Shown here in pieces: positions 49,113-57,834 of a stretch of DNA of 64,000 nt. The DNA is from Solirubrobacterales bacterium. Lineage in GTDB: Bacteria > Actinomycetota > Thermoleophilia > Solirubrobacterales > 70-9. The notes below the pieces were generated by a model. That model was not told the DNA's origin, ran no database searches, and worked only from the letters and a program-made list of their open reading frames with translations. The DNA lies in assembly GCA_035573435.1 (NCBI GenBank), contig DATMZR010000031.1:1-64000 (forward strand), in the 5' to 3' direction. The stretch's first letter is position 1; the number at the start of each line of letters is the position of its first letter. The position numbers were made by a program, and so were the translations under genes.

Positions 49113-50235
49113 TCAGGCGCTTTCCCCGGAGTCAGCGCTCCGCAACAGGTACTCACGCACGAACCCGTCCAGGTCGCCGTCGAGCACGCGCTGCGCGTCG
49201 CCCACCTCGTGGCCGGTTCGGTGATCCTTGACGCGCTGGGAGGGGTGCAGGACGTAGCTGCGGATCTGAGAGCCCCAGCCGACGTCCTTCTGCTCGCCTC
49301 GCTCGGCCGCCAGCTCCTCGGCCCTCTTTCGCTCCTCCAGCTCGAGCAGCCGGGCGCGCAGCAGGCGCATGGCGGTCGCCTTGTTCTGCGCCTGGGAGCG
49401 CTCGTTCTGGCACTGGACGACGATTCCGGTCGGCAGGTGGGTGATCCGCACGGCCGAATCGGTCTTGTTCACGTGTTGCCCTCCGGCGCCCGACGCGCGG
49501 TACGTGTCGACGCGCAGATCCTCCTCGTCGATGTCCACCTCCACGGCGTCGTCGACGAGCGGCCCCACGTCCACCTCGGCGAAGCTCGTGTGGCGGCGGT
49601 GGGCGGCGTCGAACGGCGACAGGCGGACCAGGCGATGGACGCCGCGCTCGGCCGCGAACAGGCCGTATGCGTTCTCGCCACGGACGATGAACGTGCCCGA
49701 CTTGAGGCCCGCCTCGTCACCGGGAGACGCCTCCTTCATCTCGGTCGGGAGTCCGCGCCTCTCGGCCCATCGCAGGTACATGCGGAGCAGCATCTCGGCC
49801 CAGTCCTGAGAGTCGGTCCCGCCGGCCCCGGAACGCACCGTGACCACCGCGTCGCCCGCGTCGTACCGGCCGTTGAAGAGGCGCGCCTCCTCGAGGGTCT
49901 CCAGCCGCTTCTCGATCGAGCGGAGCTGGCCGTCGAGCTCGCCGGCAAGCTCGGCGTCGTCGGCCGACAGCTCGGCAAGCTCGTCGAGGTCGGCGACGTC
50001 GGCCTCGAGCGAGCGGAAGGTCTCGAGCCGACGCTGGCCGCTGGCGTGTTCGGCCGAGATGCGGGCCGCCTGCTCGGAGTCGTCCCAGAACCCGGGGCGC
50101 TGCATCTCGCCCTCGAGCCGCTCTAGGTCAGCAGCGAGCCCTGAAGGGTCAAAGGTAGTCCGCGAGCAGGGTCAACCCCTCGCGGACATCCGCGATCCGC
50201 TCTGACGCGCTCTCTTTGGAGACGGGCTCGGTCAT
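49113..50235 (-). CDS. prfB: Peptide chain release factor 2, with programmed +1 frameshift
   Basis: This gene encodes RF2 of about 373 residues when frameshifted. The first frame starts at ATG 50235 (MTEPVSKES) and ends at an in-frame UGA (50151-50149), codon 29, in the context CUU UGA C, the standard prfB shift site. Moving +1 gives Asp-Pro-Ser-Gly-Leu-Ala-Ala and runs on through the rest of the protein. RF2 marks: SPF in 'RLSPFDAAHRRHTSF' and catalytic GGQ in 'SGAGGQHVNKTDSAVR'. The upstream sequence lacks a strong Shine-Dalgarno-like AGGGGG directly before CUU, which enhances the shift in E. coli. The gene thus autoregulates via RF2 level. Confidence 0.95.
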
Positions 50236-50245
50236 CACCCAGAGC

Positions 50246-50875
50246 TTAGAGGCGGGCGGGTCGCTTAGGCCGCCTGCGCTCGGCCTCCACCTTGTCGCGG
50301 ATGGCGCACCCCGCGAGGTGGTCGTTGACCAGCCCACACGCCTGCATCAGTGCGTAGGCGGTCGTCGGTCCGACGAAGCAAAAGCCGCGCCGCCGCAGCT
50401 CCTTGGCCATGGCGTCGGACTCAGGGGTCGCCGCCGGAAGATCCGAGCGGGACCGCGGCGTGGCGTGCCGCTGGGGGCGAAACGACCAGATCAGCTCCGT
50501 CAGCGAATCGCCGGCCTCCCGCAGCCGCAGCGCGGCGCCGGCATTCCCGATCGCGGCCTGGATCTTGGCTCGATTGCGGACGATCCCTTCGTCGGCCAGC
50601 AACCGCTTCAGGTCAGCGTCGTCGAAGGCCGCGACCCGTTCGAGCTCGAAGGCGCCGAACGCGGCCCGGAACGCCTCGCGCTTGCGGAGGATCGTCAGCC
50701 ACGACAGGCCGGCTTGGAACGCTTCCAGACAGAGGCGCTCGTACAGGCCTCGGTCGTCGAGGACCGGGCGGCCCCACTCGGCATCGTGGTAGTCGACGTA
50801 CTCAGGCGATGCGGTCGCCCACCAGCAACGCGGGCGCCCGTCGTCCCCTGGCCTCAGCGCCGTTTCAACCGCCAG
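50246..50875 (-). CDS. tag: DNA-3-methyladenine glycosylase I without a standard start codon
   Basis: A full-length Tag of about 209 residues can be read here. N-terminal 'RCWWATASPEYVDYHDAEWG' holds the zinc Cys and His; 'EAFQAGLSWLTILRKREAFR' and 'LKRLLADEGIVRNRAKIQAA' follow, with 'CGLVNDHLAGCAIRD' at the C-terminus providing the second His and Cys. No ATG, GTG or TTG occurs in frame between the upstream gene's TGA (50881-50879) and residue ~91 (TTG at 50602). Likely starts are CTG at 50875 or 50857. A truncated product from 50602 would lose the catalytic half. The enzyme removes 3-methyladenine from alkylated DNA. Confidence 0.78.
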   Translation of the reverse strand: MAVETALRPGDDGRPRCWWATASPEYVDYHDAEWGRPVLDDRGLYERLCLEAFQAGLSWLTILRKREAFRAAFGAFELERVAAFDDADLKRLLADEGIVRNRAKIQAAIGNAGAALRLREAGDSLTELIWSFRPQRHATPRSRSDLPAATPESDAMAKELRRRGFCFVGPTTAYALMQACGLVNDHLAGCAIRDKVEAERRRPKRPARL

Positions 50876-50878
50876 CGT

Positions 50879-51280
50879 TCACCGACCGTCCTCGGCGGGC
50901 TCCACGCCGGCCGCAGCGAGGGCCTCCGCGCGGTCGGCGAAGGGACGCCAGCGAACGATCCTCCCATCGTGCAAGGTGAACAGCGCCGCCGCCTCGTTCT
51001 CCTCCGCAAGCTCTTGGCCCTCTTCCCAGCGCCACTCCTGGCGAAGCAGCGCCAGCACCTGGTCGCCGCTTGGTCGCAGATCCTCGATCACCAGCCGCTG
51101 CTGCAGCCCGCCGGGCTGCTTGGTCGCCCACCGCCGTGCCTCCTCATGGCCCGTGATCAACCCAAGCTTCAGCGTGTGGAGCTCGACCCGTTCATCCAGG
51201 ACGGACAGAAACAGGTCGAAATCCTGCTCGTTGAATCCGTCAATGAACGCGCGGACTGCCTCGAGGTCCTGATCCGACAC
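50879..51280 (-). CDS. SnoaL-like / NTF2-fold protein
   Basis: This 133-residue protein has NTF2-like features: 'DLEAVRAFIDGFNEQDFDLF' near 5-24, 'VLDERVELHTLKLGLITGHE' and 'FTLHDGRIVRWRPFADRAEA' near 102-121. The fold is that of SnoaL-like proteins of unknown function. It is in the same reading frame as, and directly upstream of, the tag gene, with a single TGA between them. There is no signal peptide. It lies downstream of secA on the same strand. Confidence 0.75.
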   Translation of the reverse strand: MSDQDLEAVRAFIDGFNEQDFDLFLSVLDERVELHTLKLGLITGHEEARRWATKQPGGLQQRLVIEDLRPSGDQVLALLRQEWRWEEGQELAEENEAAALFTLHDGRIVRWRPFADRAEALAAAGVEPAEDGR

Positions 51281-51304
51281 GGCGTCAGGCGCAGGCCGAG
51301 CCGT

Positions 51305-54163
51305 TCAGGCCCCGTGGCACTTCTTGTACTTCTTGCCGGACCCGCACCAGCAGGGATCGTTGCGACCGATCTTCTCGCGGTCGGACTTCACCACGGTCGC
51401 CGGGTTCTCCGCAGTCCCCTGACCCATCCCATCGCCCGCCGCCGCGGCCCCGCCGCCCGCGGCCCCGTCGCCCGCGGTCACGGCGCCCGCCGCCGCCACG
51501 GTCGCCGCTCCAGCCGCCTGCTGGAGCGCGGACGGCTGCTCCGGGCCCCCGCCGGCGTATTGGAGCTCTTCCGGCCGCGCCTCCGGCTCCGGCTGGAAGT
51601 CCGCGGGCTCGACGTTCACCTCCACGTGGAAGATGATCCGCGCGAACTCGCCCCAGATCGAGTTCATCAGCTCCTCGAACATCGTGAAGCCCTCGTTCTT
51701 GTAGGCGACCAGCGGGTCGATCTGGGCGAAGCCGCGCAGATGGATGCCCTCGCGCAGGTAATCCATTTCGAAGAGGTGCTCCCGCCAGCGGTTGTCGATG
51801 ATCTGCAGCAGGATCTGGCGCTCCAGGTAGCGCATCAGCTCGGCGCCCAGCTCCTGCTCGCGGCGGTCGTAGGCGGAAAGGGCGTCCTCGGTCAAGACGC
51901 TTGCGATCGCTTCGCGATCCGAGCGCGTCGCGTCCACCTGGCTCAGGTCAGCGCCCAAAGGCCACAGCTGGGCCGCCTGGGTCGCGAGCCCCCCGAGGTC
52001 CCAGTCCTCGAACACCTCGCCGGGCGTGTACTCCTCGACCAGCCGCGTCACCACCTCGCCGGTTTCCTCGCGAGCGACGTCGGACATGTCCCGCCCCTCG
52101 AGGATCTCGCGGCGGTACTTGTAGATCACCCGGCGCTGCTCGTTCATGACGTCGTCGTACTCGAGCACGCGCTTGCGGATCAGGAAGTTCTGCTGCTCGA
52201 CCTTCTTCTGGGCGTTCTCGACCGTGCGGCTGAGCATCTTCGCCTCCAGCGGGTATTCCTCGCCGTGCTCGTCGACAGGGCCAAGCCGGTCGAGGATCTT
52301 GTAGATCCGGTCACCGGCAAAGAGGCGGATCAGCTCGTCCTCCGCGGATAGATAGAAGCGCGACTCGCCGGGATCGCCCTGGCGTCCGGAGCGACCGCGG
52401 AGCTGGTTGTCGATCCGCCGCGACTCGTGGCGCTCGGTGCCACAGATGAACAACCCGCCCCCCTCGATCACTTTGTCCCCCTCGGCCTCGCACCGCTCCT
52501 TGAACCTGGGCAGAAGCTCCGACAGCTCTTGCTCGTAGCTCTCGTCTTCGGCGGAGAGACCGAGCTTTCGCAGCTCCGCCTTTGCGAGCTGCTCGGGGTC
52601 GCCGCCCAGCTTGATGTCGACGCCGCGGCCCGCCATGTTGGTGGCGATCGTCACCGCCCCGATGCGCCCTGCCTGGGCGATCGTCTCGCCCTCGCGCTGA
52701 GCGTGCTCGGGCTTGGCGTTGAGGACGACGTGCTCGATGCCTTGGCGGGTGAGCTCGCCGGAGAGCATTTCCGAGACCTCGACCGAGATCGTCCCGACGA
52801 GGATCGGCTGGCCCTGCTCGTGGCGGTCGGTGATCTCCGAGGCCACAGCCTTCCACTTGCCGGTCTTGGTCTTGTAGATCTGATCGTTGTGGTCATCGCG
52901 GACCATGGGCTCGTTGGTCGGGATGTCGACTACGGGCATCTCGTAGATCTTCATGAACTCCTGCGCCTCGGTCAGCGCGGTGCCGGTCATGCCCGCGAGC
53001 TTGTCGTAGAGGCGGAAGTAGTTCTGGAGCGTGATGGTCGCGAGGGTCTGGTTCTCCTCCCGGATCGCCACGCCCTCCTTGGCCTCGATCGCCTGATGGA
53101 GGCCCTCCGACCAGCGGCGCCCCTCGAGGATTCGCCCCGTGAACTCGTCGACGATCTTCACCTCACCGTCGATCACCGCGTACTCGTCATCGCGGCTGTA
53201 CAGCGACTGGGCCTTCAGCGACTGGATCAGGTGGTTGACGAGAGTGCCGTGCTCCGACACGTACAGGTTGTCGACGCCCAGGAAGCGCTCCGCCTTGGCA
53301 ACGCCCGGCTCCGTTGGCGCGACGGTCTTGTGCTTCTCGTCGTACTCGTAGTCGTAGTCGACGTTGGAGGTATCACGGTCCTCCCCCAGCGACTTCAGCT
53401 TCTCCTTTGTGGGCTCGCCCACCAGCTGCTTGGCGAGCCGCGCGAAGGTGTAATAGAGCTCGGCCGCCGCCTCGGGGGCGCCCGAGATGATCAGCGGTGT
53501 GCGAGCCTCGTCGATCAGGATGTTGTCGACCTCGTCCACGATCGCGTAGACGTGCTCGCGCTGGACGCAATGCTCCAGTGAGGCCGCCATGTTGTCCCTC
53601 AGATAGTCGAAGCCGAACTCCGAGTTGGTCCCGTAGACCACGTCGCAGGCATACGCCCGCTGGCGAGCAGCGGGTTCGTCCTGCGACTGGATCACGCCGA
53701 CGCTGACCCCCAAGGCCTCGTAGATCTGCCCCATCCACTCGGCGTCCCGACGGGCCAGGTAGTCGTTGACGGTGACCAGGTGAACCGGCGTGCCGGGAAG
53801 GGTGTCGAGGAACACGGCCAGCGTCGCGGTCAGCGTCTTCCCCTCGCCGGTCTTCATCTCGGCGATCGCTCCGTCGTGCAACACCTGGCCGCCGATCAGC
53901 TGGACATCGAAGTGTCGCTGCCCGAGCGTCCGGCGCGCGGCTTCGCGGCACAGCGCGAACGCCTCCGGGAGAAGGTCATCGAGCGGCTCGCCGTTGCGCG
54001 CTCGCTGGCGCAGCTCGTCGGCTTCCTTGCGGATCTCCTCGTCGCCGAGCAGCTCCATCTCTGGCTCGATCCGGTTGATCGAGGCCACCCGCCGCTCGTA
54101 CTCCTTGAACTGGCGCGCCTCGCCAAGCCGCAGCGCGCGATCTATCAGGCCCTTAGCCACCAA
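51305..54163 (-). CDS. secA: Preprotein translocase ATPase SecA
   Basis: This 952-residue SecA drives protein export through SecYEG. Motifs: 'GAIAEMKTGEGKTLTATLAV' (Walker A), 'IVDEVDNILIDEARTPLIIS' (DEAD-type box), 'GMTGTALTEAQEFMKIYEMP' and 'VTIATNMAGRGVDIKLGGDP', with 'GLFICGTERHESRRIDNQLR'. A long C-terminal linker rich in Ala/Gly precedes the zinc-binding tail 'NDPCWCGSGKKYKKCHGA', which binds SecB or ribosomes; no secB is seen. ATG or TTG starts at 54163. The gene is single, as expected for SecA1; a SecA2 is not visible. It is preceded by a repeat-rich intergenic gap. Confidence 0.96.
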   Translation of the reverse strand: MVAKGLIDRALRLGEARQFKEYERRVASINRIEPEMELLGDEEIRKEADELRQRARNGEPLDDLLPEAFALCREAARRTLGQRHFDVQLIGGQVLHDGAIAEMKTGEGKTLTATLAVFLDTLPGTPVHLVTVNDYLARRDAEWMGQIYEALGVSVGVIQSQDEPAARQRAYACDVVYGTNSEFGFDYLRDNMAASLEHCVQREHVYAIVDEVDNILIDEARTPLIISGAPEAAAELYYTFARLAKQLVGEPTKEKLKSLGEDRDTSNVDYDYEYDEKHKTVAPTEPGVAKAERFLGVDNLYVSEHGTLVNHLIQSLKAQSLYSRDDEYAVIDGEVKIVDEFTGRILEGRRWSEGLHQAIEAKEGVAIREENQTLATITLQNYFRLYDKLAGMTGTALTEAQEFMKIYEMPVVDIPTNEPMVRDDHNDQIYKTKTGKWKAVASEITDRHEQGQPILVGTISVEVSEMLSGELTRQGIEHVVLNAKPEHAQREGETIAQAGRIGAVTIATNMAGRGVDIKLGGDPEQLAKAELRKLGLSAEDESYEQELSELLPRFKERCEAEGDKVIEGGGLFICGTERHESRRIDNQLRGRSGRQGDPGESRFYLSAEDELIRLFAGDRIYKILDRLGPVDEHGEEYPLEAKMLSRTVENAQKKVEQQNFLIRKRVLEYDDVMNEQRRVIYKYRREILEGRDMSDVAREETGEVVTRLVEEYTPGEVFEDWDLGGLATQAAQLWPLGADLSQVDATRSDREAIASVLTEDALSAYDRREQELGAELMRYLERQILLQIIDNRWREHLFEMDYLREGIHLRGFAQIDPLVAYKNEGFTMFEELMNSIWGEFARIIFHVEVNVEPADFQPEPEARPEELQYAGGGPEQPSALQQAAGAATVAAAGAVTAGDGAAGGGAAAAGDGMGQGTAENPATVVKSDREKIGRNDPCWCGSGKKYKKCHGA

Positions 54164-54178
54164 CGGTGAGGGTACCGG

Positions 54179-54240
54179 CCCTAGCGTCGCTGGCCCGGGC
54201 TAGCGACGCAGTCGCGGTAGGTACGGACTGGCCTGCCGGG
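54179..54240. repeat. REP-like repeat, copy C (reverse orientation)
   Basis: 'gggctagcgacgcagtcgcg' and 'gtag' near 54196-54219 is the reverse complement of the hairpin core seen at 54850-54870, and 'cctgccgggtcaggtaagg' (54233-54251) the reverse of the flank 'gacccggcagg'. An additional 'ctagcgtcgc' precedes it. So copy C lies inverted relative to copies A and B in the secA-hpf gap. Confidence 0.5.
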
Positions 54241-54275
54241 TCAGGTAAGGACCCAAGCCAGTCGAAAACGCAGGC

Positions 54276-54333
54276 GAAGCCGACGCTTTCGGCGGATTTA
54301 TGTCGAAGCCGAGGCTTTCGGCGGATTCATGTC
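54276..54333. repeat. Two tandem 29-bp repeats
   Basis: Units 54276-54304 and 54305-54333 are identical at 27 of 29 bases. The unit starts 'gaagccga' and ends 'atgtc', with 'gctttcggcggatt' inside. A related 'gctttcggcggg' lies 490 bases away in copy B (54802-54813). The repeats end exactly at the hpf stop codon. Confidence 0.7.
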
Positions 54334-54681
54334 TTAAGCCGGGCGGCCGCGGACGCGTGCGATCAAGCGGCGGGTCTGGGAGCGCTTGCGGCGCTTGTCG
54401 CGATGGCGCTTGACCTGGCGGCGCAGGTCCTCGGCGATCTCGTGGATGGAGTGGAGCATCTCGGGCGTTGCCTCCCGGGCGCGCAGCGTCGCCCGCTTCA
54501 GATGCAGGGTGGCCTCGGCGACCTGGCTGTCGGCGATCGATGGATTGCGCTCCTCGCTGAGCTCGACCTCCAGGACGGCGAGCTCAGATACCTGCTGGCC
54601 GATCCGGGAGAACCGCTTCTCGACGTGGCCGCGAAGCTCATCGGTGACGTCCGTGTTCCGTCCCCTGACCTCGATCCGCAT
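54334..54681 (-). CDS. hpf: Ribosome hibernation promoting factor (short HPF/RaiA-type)
   Basis: This is a short HPF of 115 residues from ATG 54681, preceded by AGAGGAGC; the frame is open further upstream without homology. The core shows 'MRIEVRGRNTDVTDELRGHV', 'LAVLEVELSEERNPSIADSQ' and 'VAEATLHLKRATLRAREATP', typical beta-alpha-beta strands of the family, with a basic Arg/Lys-rich C-terminus. The long-form dimerisation domain common in actinobacteria is missing, so it should act like YfiA or short HPF in stabilising 70S or 100S particles. Located just upstream of secA in transcription, with repeats between. Confidence 0.85.
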   Translation of the reverse strand: MRIEVRGRNTDVTDELRGHVEKRFSRIGQQVSELAVLEVELSEERNPSIADSQVAEATLHLKRATLRAREATPEMLHSIHEIAEDLRRQVKRHRDKRRKRSQTRRLIARVRGRPA

Positions 54682-54774
54682 GCTGCTCCTCTCGCTGGTG
54701 TGAGGGTCGTGGAGGCATTGCAATGCCGCGCCTGGGTAGGGTCGCGCTTCCGCGGGCGAAAAGCAAGTCATCAT

Positions 54775-54875
54775 TCCGCCGAAATGCTCCGCTTCGCGTC
54801 CGCTTTCGGCGGGTTAGGGCGCCGGCCTGACCCGGCAGGTCCACACGCAGCTACCGCGACTTCGTCGCTAGCCCG
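54775..54875. repeat. REP-like repeat, copy B
   Basis: The gap between hpf and comF carries 'ttccgccgaaatgctccgc', 'gctttcggcgggttagg', 'gcctgacccggcaggtccac' and the core 'gctaccgcgacttcgtcgc' followed by 'tagc'. The core folds as a CGAC-TTC-GTCG hairpin with outer GCTA/TAGC pairing. It overlaps the comF 3' end and encodes its last residues, Leu-Ala-Thr-Lys-Ser-Arg and the stop. This is the best-preserved copy. Confidence 0.6.
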
Positions 54876-55483
54876 GAGCGGGCGAAGGTCAGGGCCGTCA
54901 CGCGCGCGCAGCCACCGGATCGCAGCGCCTCTGCGCAGGCGCTGATTGTCGCCCCGGTCGTGACCACGTCATCAACGAGAACAGCGGCAGCGGGCGCCTG
55001 TCCCGAGAGCCGCGCCTGGGGTGGGGCCGCCAGTCTCTCCTCCCGCGGGCGTCCCACCTGCCGCGGCCCCTGGGACCGCCGCAGGCAGGACCTCAACGGC
55101 AGGCCCGTTTCCGCACTGAGCGCCGCTGCGATTGCCTCCGCCGCGTCGAACCCCCGCCGTCGACGACGGGCGGGCGCCGGCGGGACCGGGACGACCACCC
55201 CCGCGAGCAGATCTCCCGGCGCCCGGGCCGCGATCACTGCCCCGGCGCGTTTAGCGAGCTGCAGGCGCGCACGGAACTTGAGAGCCACCACCAGGTCCCG
55301 GGCAATGCCCTCGTACGGGGCGGCCGACCATGTGGCGTCGACCCCCGGAATCGCGGATGAGCACGGCCCGAGGCCATCAAAGCCTGACTCGCATTGCCCG
55401 CACAGCTCCGCCCGCAGGCCGCATTCCCGCCCGCAGACGGCGCAGCGTGGCGGCACCACCAAGCCGAGAAGCTCCGCGAGCAT
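54851..55483 (-). CDS. ComF-family amidophosphoribosyltransferase-like protein
   Basis: This 210-residue ComF/GntX-like protein begins with a zinc-binding Cys cluster, 'PPRCAVCGRECGLRAELCGQ' near 11-30 and one more CxE, followed by the phosphoribosyltransferase fold with PRPP motif 'AVLVDDVVTTGATISACAEA' near 165-184. 'YEGIARDLVVALKFRARLQL' is the family motif in the middle. In naturally competent bacteria ComFC takes part in DNA uptake processing; elsewhere its role is unclear. No other competence genes are here. Its last codons overlap a repeat element. Confidence 0.87.
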   Translation of the reverse strand: MLAELLGLVVPPRCAVCGRECGLRAELCGQCESGFDGLGPCSSAIPGVDATWSAAPYEGIARDLVVALKFRARLQLAKRAGAVIAARAPGDLLAGVVVPVPPAPARRRRRGFDAAEAIAAALSAETGLPLRSCLRRSQGPRQVGRPREERLAAPPQARLSGQAPAAAVLVDDVVTTGATISACAEALRSGGCARVTALTFARSGLATKSR

Positions 55484-55551
55484 CCGGCTTCGATCGTCGA
55501 CCCCGGCGTCGAGCGCGGGGCGCGCAGACCGTCACGAGTGTCGCAAGGCTC

Positions 55552-56586
55552 TTAGTCGAAGACCACCCGCTCGACGGCCGCGATGTCCGCCTCGCAGCCG
55601 ATCACCTGGGGAGCCTTGCCCAGCGCCGTGTCGGGATCCTTCAGCCCGTGCCCCGTGAGCACGCAGATGACCGAGGCCGGCGGGTCGCCACCGTCCGGCG
55701 CCGGGAGTCCGTGGGCGAGGATCCCGGCGACGGATGCCGCAGAGGCCGGCTCGCAGAAGACGCCCTCGCGCGAGGCGATCAGCCGGTAGGCGTCGAGGAT
55801 CTGCTCGTCCGAGACCGCCGCCATCCGCCCCCGTGAGCCGGTTACGGCGTCCATTGCCTCCTCCCAGCGAGCTGGGTTGCCGATTCGGATGGCCGAGGCG
55901 ATCGTCTCCGGCTCGGCAACCGGCTTGCCGTGGACCAGGGGGGCTGCCCCCTCCGCCTGGAAGCCGTACATGACCGGCGCCTCCCCGTACTCCTGAAAAC
56001 CCCGCCACCAGGCGGTGATGTTGCCGGCATTGCCGACCGGGATGGCGAGCGCGTCCGGGGCGCCGCCGAGCTCGTCACAGGCCTCAAACGCTGCCGTTTT
56101 CTGGCCCTCGATCCGATAGGGGTTGATCGAGTTGACGAGCTCCACCGGGTGACGCCTTGACAGTTCGCGCACGATCTCGAGCGCCTGGTCGAAGTTGCCG
56201 CGCAGCGCAATCACCCGCGCTCCGTGCATCAGTGCCTGAGCGAGCTTGCCGATCGCGATCTTCCCCTCCGGCACGATCACCGCGCCCCGCAGCCCGGCAC
56301 GCGCCGCGTACGCCGCCGCGCTCGCCGCGGTGTTCCCTGTGGAGGCGCAGATGATCGCCTCCGCGCCCGCTCCCTTCGCCCGCGATACGGCCACGGTCAT
56401 CCCCCGGTCCTTGAAGCTCCCGGTGGGATTGGCGCCCTCAAGCTTCAGGTACACATTCGCGCCCACACGCTCGGAGATCGTCGGCGCCTCGATCAGCGGC
56501 GTCGATCCCTCGTTCAGGCTGACGACGGGATCGCCCTGCTCGAGCGGCAGCCGCTCCCTGTAACGCTCAATCAGGGGTGGGGGCAT
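55552..56586 (-). CDS. thrC: Threonine synthase
   Basis: This 344-residue PLP enzyme makes threonine from O-phosphohomoserine. The PLP Lys is in '[20 protein letters not shown]' near 53-72, phosphate-binding Gly/Ser loop '[16 protein letters not shown]' and C-terminal '[12 protein letters not shown]'. '[20 protein letters not shown]' near 77-96 is characteristic of the short actinobacterial form. The coding order on the minus strand is lysA-hom-thrC, a common actinobacterial aspartate-family operon. A REP-like hairpin sits in the 24-base gap between hom and thrC. thrB is not seen. Confidence 0.94.
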   Translation of the reverse strand: MPPPLIERYRERLPLEQGDPVVSLNEGSTPLIEAPTISERVGANVYLKLEGANPTGSFKDRGMTVAVSRAKGAGAEAIICASTGNTAASAAAYAARAGLRGAVIVPEGKIAIGKLAQALMHGARVIALRGNFDQALEIVRELSRRHPVELVNSINPYRIEGQKTAAFEACDELGGAPDALAIPVGNAGNITAWWRGFQEYGEAPVMYGFQAEGAAPLVHGKPVAEPETIASAIRIGNPARWEEAMDAVTGSRGRMAAVSDEQILDAYRLIASREGVFCEPASAASVAGILAHGLPAPDGGDPPASVICVLTGHGLKDPDTALGKAPQVIGCEADIAAVERVVFD

Positions 56587-56610
56587 GGGCTACCGACGAA
56601 GTCGCGGTTC
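56587..56610. repeat. REP-like hairpin core, copy D, in the hom-thrC gap
   Basis: The 24-base intercistronic gap reads 'gctaccgacgaagtcgcggt' plus flanks (56589-56608), the reverse complement of the hairpin core of the other copies, without their 'acccggcagg' flank. It lies directly upstream of the thrC ATG, where it would be in the transcript and could act on thrC translation or as a processing site. Confidence 0.5.
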
Positions 56611-57834
56611 CTAAACAAACTCTTCCTCGATCACCCGGATGGCGCGGGGCTGGGCGCGAACGAACTCCAAGCCCCCGATCTCGGCGAGAGAGGCAAAGAA
56701 CGACGACTCCCGGCCTTCGTGCATCACCATCACCAATCGCGCCTCATCGCCCAATCCCCGCTGGACGACGCTGCGCACCGAGACCTCGTTGCGTCCCAGG
56801 ACGTCCGCAACCTGCGCGAGCACCCCGGGTCGGTCGGCCACCTCGAGGTGGAGGTAGAACGCAGAGCTGATGTCGCTCACGATCTCGAGCGACTCCCCAG
56901 CCACGTGTACCGGAGCCCTGCCGGAGAGGATGGAGACCACGTCGCCGAGCACCGCGGAGGCGGTCTCGACCCCGCCCGCCCCCGGCCCCGACATGGTGAT
57001 CTCCGTGATCGTCGGCGCCTCCACCATCACGGCATTGAAAGGCCCCTCGATCGGGGCCAGGGGGTGGTGCGCATAAAGGAAGCAAGGGAACACCCGTACG
57101 CTGATCCCGCCGTCGCGCCGCTCGGCGACCCCGAGCAGCTTCAAGGACAGCCCGAACTCCTTGGCATAGGCGATGTCGTCGGGTTGGATCTCGGTGATGC
57201 CCGCATACGAGACGTCGGCAAGGGCCACCGGGGCGCCGAAGGCAAGCCTGGCGAGGATCGCCATCTTGGCTGCCGCGTCAGCCCCACCCACATCGTCGGA
57301 AGGATCCGCCTCGGCATAACCCAGCTCCTGGGCCCGCCGCAGGGCATCCGTGTAGGAGGCGCCGGTATTGGCCATTTCGGTGAGGATGAAGTTGGTGGTG
57401 CCGTTCACGATCCCGAACACCTTGGTGATCTCCGTCGCAGCGAGGCTTTCTTGGATCACCCGGATCACCGGCACCACCCCGGCCACGGCCGCCTCGAAGC
57501 GGAGCTGAACGCCGGACTCGCGGGCCGCGTCGAACAGCTCGTCACCGAACTGCGCGATCAGCTGCTTGTTCGCAGTGACCACGTGCCGGCCCGCCCGCAG
57601 CGCCCGCAGCACGTACTCCCTCGCCGGTTCGGTGCCGCCGATCAGCTCGACGACGATCTCCGAGGCCTCGAGGATGGCGTCGAAATCGCCCTCGGAGCGG
57701 CGCAGCACACCCGCGACCTCGGGCCGCCGCCCAGCGGCGGTCTCGACCGCGTCAGCGCGCTCCGCAAGCAGCCGGTGGAACGCATCTCCAACGGTCCCAC
57801 GGCCAAGGAGCCCGATACGGACCGGGTCGGTCAC
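56611..57834 (-). CDS. hom: Homoserine dehydrogenase
   Basis: This 407-residue enzyme reduces aspartate semialdehyde to homoserine. The N-terminal Rossmann motif is 'VRIGLLGRGTVGDAFHRLLA', catalytic domain features include 'VTANKQLIAQFGDELFDAAR', 'FGIVNGTTNFILTEMANTGA' and 'GYAEADPSDDVGGADAAAKM', with the Asp and Lys of the active site. A C-terminal ACT domain, 'LEVADRPGVLAQVADVLGRN', indicates allosteric control by threonine. GTG at 57834 overlaps the lysA stop (GTGA), confirming a coupled operon. Confidence 0.95.
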   Translation of the reverse strand: MTDPVRIGLLGRGTVGDAFHRLLAERADAVETAAGRRPEVAGVLRRSEGDFDAILEASEIVVELIGGTEPAREYVLRALRAGRHVVTANKQLIAQFGDELFDAARESGVQLRFEAAVAGVVPVIRVIQESLAATEITKVFGIVNGTTNFILTEMANTGASYTDALRRAQELGYAEADPSDDVGGADAAAKMAILARLAFGAPVALADVSYAGITEIQPDDIAYAKEFGLSLKLLGVAERRDGGISVRVFPCFLYAHHPLAPIEGPFNAVMVEAPTITEITMSGPGAGGVETASAVLGDVVSILSGRAPVHVAGESLEIVSDISSAFYLHLEVADRPGVLAQVADVLGRNEVSVRSVVQRGLGDEARLVMVMHEGRESSFFASLAEIGGLEFVRAQPRAIRVIEEEFV

